NCBI RefSeq assembly: GCF_014641555.1
Contig: NZ_BMHY01000001.1
Span: 496,001 to 560,000, forward strand
Source of the DNA: Paenibacillus radicis (ex Gao et al. 2016)
Lineage (GTDB): Bacteria; Bacillota; Bacilli; Paenibacillales; Paenibacillaceae
Direction of reading: 5' to 3'
DNA length: 64,000 bases
Part shown: positions 59,473-64,000 of the stretch, one piece after another
How the letters are laid out: each line of letters starts with the position of its first letter
Numbering within the stretch: position 1 is the stretch's first letter
Made by a program: the position numbers and the translations under genes
The notes under the pieces: generated by a model
What the model was told of the DNA's origin: nothing
Databases searched by the model: none
What the model saw: the letters and a program-made list of their open reading frames with translations, nothing else

Positions 59473-60366
59473 ATGGGTACGTTATCAAAGCTTCAAACCG
59501 CAATGCTTATTACATTTTTGGTTATCGTATGGGGAATCAACTGGCCGCTTACTAAAGAAGCGCTGCAGGATATGCCTCCGATACTGTTCTCCGGTGTCCG
59601 GACGCTGATCGGCGGTCTGCTGCTTCTGTTGGTAGCCATTCCACGATATAAACGGCTGCAACTGAGACAAAATTATTGGATTTATTTAGTTTCTACGTTG
59701 TTCAACGTCATCTTGTATTATGGCTTGCAGACCATAGGCATTCATTACTTGCCAGCGGGACTTTTTTCCGCCATCGTATTTCTGCAGCCGGTGCTTGTCG
59801 GATTATTCTCATGGCTATGGCTTGGGGAAATGATGAATGGGCTGAAAATAGTTGGCCTCATCCTCGGCTTTGCCGGTGTCGGCATCATGAGTGCTGGAGG
59901 GTTGAGCGGCCATTTGTCGATTACGGGCATCGTGCTTGCGCTTAGCTCAGGGCTCAGTTGGGCGCTCGGAACTGTTTTTGTGAAAAAGGTAAGCAGCCGG
60001 GTCGATTCGATCTGGCTCGTATCGATTCAACTGATAGCTGGCGGATTGCTGATGACCGGGGCAGGCTCATTGATTGAGAGCTGGTCGGATGTGAACTGGA
60101 GACCGCCATTTATTTTCAACTTGCTGTTTATTTCCGTGTTTGTCATTGCGATTGGCTGGATCGTCTTCTATAAGCTGATGAACTCCGGCGAAGCGAGCCG
60201 GATGTCTTCCTTTACGTTTCTAATTCCTCTCGTCGCTATTCTGATCAGCACTTTGTTTTTCAGCGAGCCGTTCACGTTCTCGTTGCTTGGCGGCTTGGTA
60301 TGCATCCTCGCCAGTATCTATCTGGTTAACCGGAAAGTTGCGGCAAGAAAAGCGATGCCGGGTTAA
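59473..60366 (+). CDS. EamA/DMT superfamily transporter
   Basis: A 297-residue membrane protein with ten predicted helices in two EamA repeats (about 8-135 and 148-290). Each repeat ends in the usual GE-containing motif (FSWLWLGEMMNGLKIVGLILGFAGV, and LFFSEPFTFSLLGGLVCILASI). Such proteins export amino acids or other metabolites. GGAGGAAA precedes the ATG. It stands alone before a bidirectional terminator. Confidence 0.88.
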   Translation: MGTLSKLQTAMLITFLVIVWGINWPLTKEALQDMPPILFSGVRTLIGGLLLLLVAIPRYKRLQLRQNYWIYLVSTLFNVILYYGLQTIGIHYLPAGLFSAIVFLQPVLVGLFSWLWLGEMMNGLKIVGLILGFAGVGIMSAGGLSGHLSITGIVLALSSGLSWALGTVFVKKVSSRVDSIWLVSIQLIAGGLLMTGAGSLIESWSDVNWRPPFIFNLLFISVFVIAIGWIVFYKLMNSGEASRMSSFTFLIPLVAILISTLFFSEPFTFSLLGGLVCILASIYLVNRKVAARKAMPG

Positions 60367-60380
60367 CTTTATATGTTGTA

Positions 60381-60419
60381 AAAAGAAAGGCGCCGATTCC
60401 AGATCGGCGCCTTTCTTTT
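60381..60419. terminator. Bidirectional terminator
   Basis: AAAGAAAGGCGCCGAT pairs perfectly with ATCGGCGCCTTTCTTT, with T-runs on both strands. It serves the DMT gene and the convergent DUF4358 gene. Confidence 0.95.
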
Positions 60420-60421
60420 AT

Positions 60422-61309
60422 TTATTTTGCGAAAATGCTTTGGAATGTTTCCTTGATTTTATCTTGTTCGGTCGATACGGAGAAGAGCACATAGTCGCCG
60501 CTGCGTACAACCTGATAGTTTTTCGCCAGCTCGTATTGATCCTGTAAGTAGTTCTCAAACCCCTTTTGAATCATTTCAGCCCGTTTATCGAAGCCAGCGG
60601 CAACTGCCTTATACTCGCTGTCTGATTTCAGCTTCACAACGGAGAATTCACTTGCCTGTATCATGATCATCGCCTGATAGAAGTTGCCTTCTTCAAGCTG
60701 CTCATCGGCATCGATACCATAGAATTCTTTGATCTGATCGCCTTCAATGGCAACGAGAGAACCAAATTGAACTTCTTCTTTTATTTTGGCGACGATATCA
60801 GCTACCGTAATTTGACCGGCCGGCTTCTCGGAAGGTTTAGCAGATGGTTTAGCCGACGGCTTGCTGGATGGCTTGTCCGATGGCGCCTGTGAAGGCTTTG
60901 GCGTAGCCGATGGTTTTGAGATAGGCGTAGGTGTAGGCGTAGGTGTTGGCGTAGCTGACGGCTTCTTGGAAGCTTGCGCCTCCTCAGTAGCAGCAGGTTT
61001 TTTAGTAGCTTTTGGCGTTGCTTCAGGTTGTTCCGTTGGTTGGATAGACGTTTCTGGTGTTGCCTTGGACTCAGGTGTTGGTGCGGTAGTCGCCTCAGTT
61101 CCTGCATCATCCGAAGGTTCAGACGGTTCTATAGTTTGATTGTCATCTGTTGGAGCTGGCGGTTCTGTCGTCTCAGGAGATGCCGTAATGGCCGGTGGAG
61201 TCGATTCTGCATTAGGGCTATTGTTGCCGTTTGCGCCGCCGCAGCCGGAAGCGGTTACAGCGATGGACAGAGACAGAAGCGTCACACAGAAATATTTGAA
61301 TGATGCCAT
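60422..61309 (-). CDS. DUF4358-type lipoprotein with long Pro/Thr/Lys spacer
   Basis: A 295-residue exported lipoprotein. The signal peptide ends in the lipobox ASGC. Residues about 25-165 are low-complexity: first Thr/Pro/Glu-rich, then Lys/Pro/Ser repeats with a (TP)5 run and PSAKPSAKPSEKP. This fits a spacer that crosses the cell wall. Residues about 168-295 form the folded DUF4358 domain (ITVADIVAKIKEEVQFGSLVAI, EFYGIDADEQLEEGNFYQAMIMIQASEFSVVKL). The function of DUF4358 is unknown. The spacer repeats are likely to vary between strains. Confidence 0.85.
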   Translation of the reverse strand: MASFKYFCVTLLSLSIAVTASGCGGANGNNSPNAESTPPAITASPETTEPPAPTDDNQTIEPSEPSDDAGTEATTAPTPESKATPETSIQPTEQPEATPKATKKPAATEEAQASKKPSATPTPTPTPTPISKPSATPKPSQAPSDKPSSKPSAKPSAKPSEKPAGQITVADIVAKIKEEVQFGSLVAIEGDQIKEFYGIDADEQLEEGNFYQAMIMIQASEFSVVKLKSDSEYKAVAAGFDKRAEMIQKGFENYLQDQYELAKNYQVVRSGDYVLFSVSTEQDKIKETFQSIFAK

Positions 61310-61508
61310 TTTTTTTAATTTCCCCTTTATACGTAGTTGTCTATTAGACGGTTTTGTCGAATTAAAGGTTTCATTCTATTTAAATACCGTAGCAATAGGC
61401 AGAACAAGCGTTATATTGTCATTCTACCAGATAGATGAACGGATTAGAAGGATAGGACGATCATCTACAGGGCATTATAGATTGTATTCCAGTTATGGAG
61501 GCGATCGG

Positions 61509-61730
61509 ATGACGAATCTAGATGACAATGCGGCAGAGCTGTTGGCCGAGTTGAATGAGTTGATTCAGCACTGCGTATCTATCGAATTGCGGATTCATAA
61601 AGCGGATGTGAACCGCATCGTAGAGGTGATGGAGAAGCATGGCTTCAAATACAAGGTATCATGGGCTTCCATGGAACTGACCGATTTTATCGTAATCGAT
61701 TTTTGGAAAAAAGAGCTGCTGAAAAAGTAA
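61509..61730 (+). CDS. Small hypothetical protein (73 residues)
   Basis: It starts at ATG 61509 with TATGGAGGCG nine bases before it. The sequence is acidic and soluble (MTNLDDNAAELLAELNELI, then KYKVSWASMELTDFIVIDFW) and looks like a compact alpha/beta domain. No family is recognised. A longer open frame reaches back to 61140 but crosses the DUF4358 gene on the other strand and is not coding. Confidence 0.7.
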   Translation: MTNLDDNAAELLAELNELIQHCVSIELRIHKADVNRIVEVMEKHGFKYKVSWASMELTDFIVIDFWKKELLKK

Positions 61731-61778
61731 TACCCTGGAAGAAGTGCAGACGCGATGATCCTCATGTGTTTGCATTGC

Positions 61779-62705
61779 TTAGGAGGACTGGAATGGCTGG
61801 CCCAGCCTTTCCTTGAATTGTCCAGGGGAGCAGTCGTTGTAACGGCGGAACATCGTGTAGAAATGTCCCATATTAGACATGCCAACGGCAACGGCTATTT
61901 CAGCTATACTTAAGTTTTTGGTCAGCAGCAGCTGTTCGGCCCGTTTAATCCGTTTATAGGCGAGAAAGTCAGTAAAGGACATGCCGACGGCTAATTTAAA
62001 TTGCTTGATAAAATAGGTATAGCTCATATTGATTCGGCTGCATAGCTCGGAAATAGCGATTTTCGCGCCCAAATGCTCATCCACGTAATCGAGTATCGGC
62101 TGCATCCGCTGCAGCATCGGATTATCGTTATAATGAAGGCAAAGCTTATGGTCATGGCGAATCAGAAGCATCAAAATTTGCTTGAACATGGCGGTAACGG
62201 CAAGATCATGGCCTTCATCTCCGCGCTCCATTTCATCGTGTATTTCTTTAATGAGGGAGCCGATACGTTTGCGGACTTCGGGATTTTCCCGGCATATATA
62301 ATTAAGGGAGCTAAGCGGCCGAAGGACTTCGGAAAACCGCTTCATGCTGTTCATCGTGCTCTGGTCCCAATAGTTTTGCAGATCGACTTGAAAGACATAA
62401 TGGCTGAGCTGAAGATCGGTCGGCATCGTCGTGTGTGGTTCATTGGAGCCGAAAATCGCAACATCACCCGCATTGAGAATCAGCTTTTCATCCGGGCAAA
62501 ATGCCGTTTGCTGGCCTTGAACGATATAGAGTAATTCAATTTCTTTATGATAATGCCATTTGACATATTTTTTCTCCTGCCAATCCGTTTCGGTCTGCCG
62601 TTGAATTTCCTCTGGCGTTCGCTCCTCCTCGTCAATTCGCCAAATGCGCAGCGCCAGCAGAGGGTTCTGATAAATGACCTTTTCATAACGCAGCTCCGGG
62701 TACAT
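61779..62705 (-). CDS. AraC family regulator with cupin sensor
   Basis: A 308-residue regulator. The N-terminal cupin (about 35-130) contains KWHYHKEIELLYIVQGQQT and GDVAIFGSNEPHTTM. The C-terminal HTH pair (about 205-305) reads ISELCSRINMSYTYFIKQFK and IAEIAVAVGMSNMGHFYTMFR. The ATG at 62705 has AGAGGAG upstream. An upstream extension of 104 codons is open by chance. It is divergent from the second ThuA-like gene, which is its obvious target. Confidence 0.9.
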   Translation of the reverse strand: MYPELRYEKVIYQNPLLALRIWRIDEEERTPEEIQRQTETDWQEKKYVKWHYHKEIELLYIVQGQQTAFCPDEKLILNAGDVAIFGSNEPHTTMPTDLQLSHYVFQVDLQNYWDQSTMNSMKRFSEVLRPLSSLNYICRENPEVRKRIGSLIKEIHDEMERGDEGHDLAVTAMFKQILMLLIRHDHKLCLHYNDNPMLQRMQPILDYVDEHLGAKIAISELCSRINMSYTYFIKQFKLAVGMSFTDFLAYKRIKRAEQLLLTKNLSIAEIAVAVGMSNMGHFYTMFRRYNDCSPGQFKERLGQPFQSS

Positions 62706-62855
62706 GACAGCTCCTCTCGTACAACTCTTTTGATTCATTATACAACAGAATACCGTAATAATAAGATGCAATCTGGAATTGGTCAGGCCGCCGCAATTGT
62801 TTAGAATGTTAACTATACGGAACATTTGAACATTCGTAGGAGGAATTGACGAGCA

Positions 62856-63587
62856 ATGGCGAAACAGTTGAACGTAACGATATGGAATGAATTCCGGCAT
62901 GAGAAAACGAATCCCGAAGTAACGGAAATTTACCCGAACGGCATTCATCAGGCAATTGGTAAAGGCATTACTGGCGATGTCAACATTACGTATGCAGTGT
63001 TGGACGACCCTGAGCATGGTTTGACGGAAGAAGTGCTTAACGGTACCGACGTTCTTCTATGGTGGGGACATATGGCTCATGGCGATGTACAAGACGAGAT
63101 CGTAGAACGCGTGCATAACCGTGTATTGCAAGGGATGGGGCTGATCGTGCTGCATTCCGGCCATTTCTCGAAAATTTTCAAAAAGCTGATGGGCACGAGC
63201 TGCGACTTGAAATGGCGCGAAGCCGGCGAGAAGGAACGTCTGTGGGTTGTGAATCCAGGGCATCCGATTGCGGCAGGCATCGGTGAATATATCGAACTTG
63301 AGCAAGAGGAAATGTACGGCGAACATTTCGACATCCCGCAACCGGATGAGCTGGTATTCGTCAGCTGGTTTGAGGGCGGCGAAGTATTCCGCAGCGGCTG
63401 CTGCTATACACGCGGCAACGGAAAAGTTTTCTACTTCCGTCCAGGTCATGAGACGCACCCAACCTACTACAATGCGGATGTACGCAAAGTCATCTCCAAC
63501 GCAGTTCAGTGGGCGGCTCCCGTCGACCGCGAGTACCCGCGCTACGGCCACGTTCCAGTATCGATCGAGCCGATTAAAGCGAAGTAA
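62856..63587 (+). CDS. ThuA-like protein 2
   Basis: A 243-residue protein of the ThuA family ([77 protein letters not shown]). Relatives were first found in a trehalose/sucrose utilisation cluster of rhizobia and often accompany sugar dehydrogenases, but no activity is proven. AGGAGG precedes the ATG. GAACATTTGAACATTC, two direct GAACATT copies just upstream, could be part of an AraC-binding site. A strong terminator follows. Confidence 0.88.
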   Translation: MAKQLNVTIWNEFRHEKTNPEVTEIYPNGIHQAIGKGITGDVNITYAVLDDPEHGLTEEVLNGTDVLLWWGHMAHGDVQDEIVERVHNRVLQGMGLIVLHSGHFSKIFKKLMGTSCDLKWREAGEKERLWVVNPGHPIAAGIGEYIELEQEEMYGEHFDIPQPDELVFVSWFEGGEVFRSGCCYTRGNGKVFYFRPGHETHPTYYNADVRKVISNAVQWAAPVDREYPRYGHVPVSIEPIKAK

Positions 63588-63598
63588 TAAGTATGTGT

Positions 63599-63647
63599 AA
63601 ACCCCAGCGAGTCGAGAGATTACTCTTGCCTCGCTGGGGTTCTTTTT
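63599..63647 (+). terminator. Terminator of ThuA-like gene 2
   Basis: AACCCCAGCGAG pairs with CTCGCTGGGGTT (63630-63641), followed by CTTTTTT. Confidence 0.92.
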
Positions 63648-63695
63648 TAGTTGAGGGTGGTAGGGGGAGGACCCATGAACCCACGAGCTCGGGAA

Positions 63696-63765
63696 CCCAC
63701 GGACCACGGATCACGGATCACGGACCACGGATCACGGACCACGGACCACGGACCACGGACCACGA
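63696..63765. repeat. Ten tandem heptamers A(C/T)CACGG
   Basis: Ten units of seven bases run from 63696 to 63765, alternating ACCACGG and ATCACGG. The first and last units differ by one base. An open frame across them is a by-product of the repeat. It is probably hypervariable between strains. Confidence 0.88.
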
Positions 63766-63818
63766 ATCCACGAGCACAATGAACTTTAGAAATCCCCAAT
63801 CCCCACTAAAATTTGATT

Positions 63819-64000
63819 AGCGAAGCGGGTTCGTTAAACAACGAACCAATTTGCGCTAAACTGTTGTTTTCGCACAGCCTGAACTTCTACAACGAACTAA
63901 TTTTCGCTATTCGCGAACCTACGTTCATGAATAGCGAAGCTAGCTTCGCTGCGGCAAAGTTGCGACCTCGCCAGCCCACGTGTAGCGAACTTGTCTTCGC
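63819..64000. repeat. GCGAA/TTCGC-rich segment related to copy A, continuing past the window
   Basis: Short inverted pairs of GCGAA/TTCGC and GAACTAATTTTCGC occur repeatedly, for example AGCGAAGCTAGCTTCGCT near 63934. The motifs match 3701-3925 and the remnant near 43977. No gene is seen after the ThuA terminator. It is likely a fourth composite element or a separate repeat of the same family. Confidence 0.7.

Noticed and set aside
63593-63820. 75-codon open frame over the heptamer array
   Set aside because: It is open only because a seven-base repeat avoids stops in all phases. It starts inside the ThuA terminator region and has no ribosome site.

Overview
The window looks like a chromosomal segment of a spore-forming, carbohydrate-degrading member of the Bacillota, most likely Paenibacillaceae (Paenibacillus or Cohnella type). 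This is inferred from gene families and not from a marker gene. The supporting features are a complete cotJABC spore-coat operon, a squalene-hopene/sporulenol-type cyclase, a YesMN-type two-component system, LipO-like and other lipoprotein sugar-binding proteins, strong AGGAGG ribosome sites, many GTG/TTG starts, and U-tailed terminators between units.

Layout. 1-3.4 kb: end of a triterpene cyclase, a PAS/HD-GYP c-di-GMP phosphodiesterase, and an aldo/keto reductase divergent from a MerR regulator with a typical 19-bp-spacer MerR promoter between them. 4.4-19.3 kb: carbohydrate region with GH38 alpha-mannosidase, a YesMN pair plus an orphan binding protein, a GH3 enzyme with an inserted PA14 domain, an AraC regulator with a cre-like site, a sugar epimerase and an acetyl xylan esterase. 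19.5-33.1 kb: one 13.6-kb collinear operon encoding one ATPase, two pairs of sugar permeases, two solute-binding proteins (one fused to two beta-sandwich domains), a membrane-anchored NHL-propeller/Yip1 protein and an exported TIM-barrel-like protein (DUF5696 type). This is the best candidate for an undescribed system: apparently a double importer with its own surface-processing machinery.

33.1-41.3 kb: two cupins (one an oxalate-decarboxylase-like bicupin with an altered active-site lid), an Rrf2 regulator, an OFA-type MFS transporter and assimilatory sulfite reductase (cysJI). 41.3-49.9 kb: small lipoprotein, TetR, TolB-like propeller, then a LysR gene without a canonical start codon, divergent from a phosphonate/iron-type ABC transporter with a phosphoesterase. 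49.9-54.9 kb: ThuA-like protein with ArsR, DUF1801 protein, and a LysR regulator divergent from a tautomerase-carboxymuconolactone decarboxylase fusion plus a DHA2 efflux pump. 55-64 kb: cotJABC, lipoproteins, a tandem hairpin repeat, aminoglycoside-phosphotransferase-like and Nudix genes, a DMT exporter, a DUF4358 lipoprotein, and an AraC regulator divergent from a second ThuA-like protein.

Superimposed on the genes is a family of long composite noncoding elements. Three copies, all in the same orientation and all in tail-to-tail intergenic regions, carry four ordered AAAATG/CATTTT hairpins and end with a 124-nt module conserved without any indel. A related GCGAA/TTCGC-rich segment runs off the right edge. 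Start codons, operators and substrates given below are read from sequence or inferred. No database search was run.
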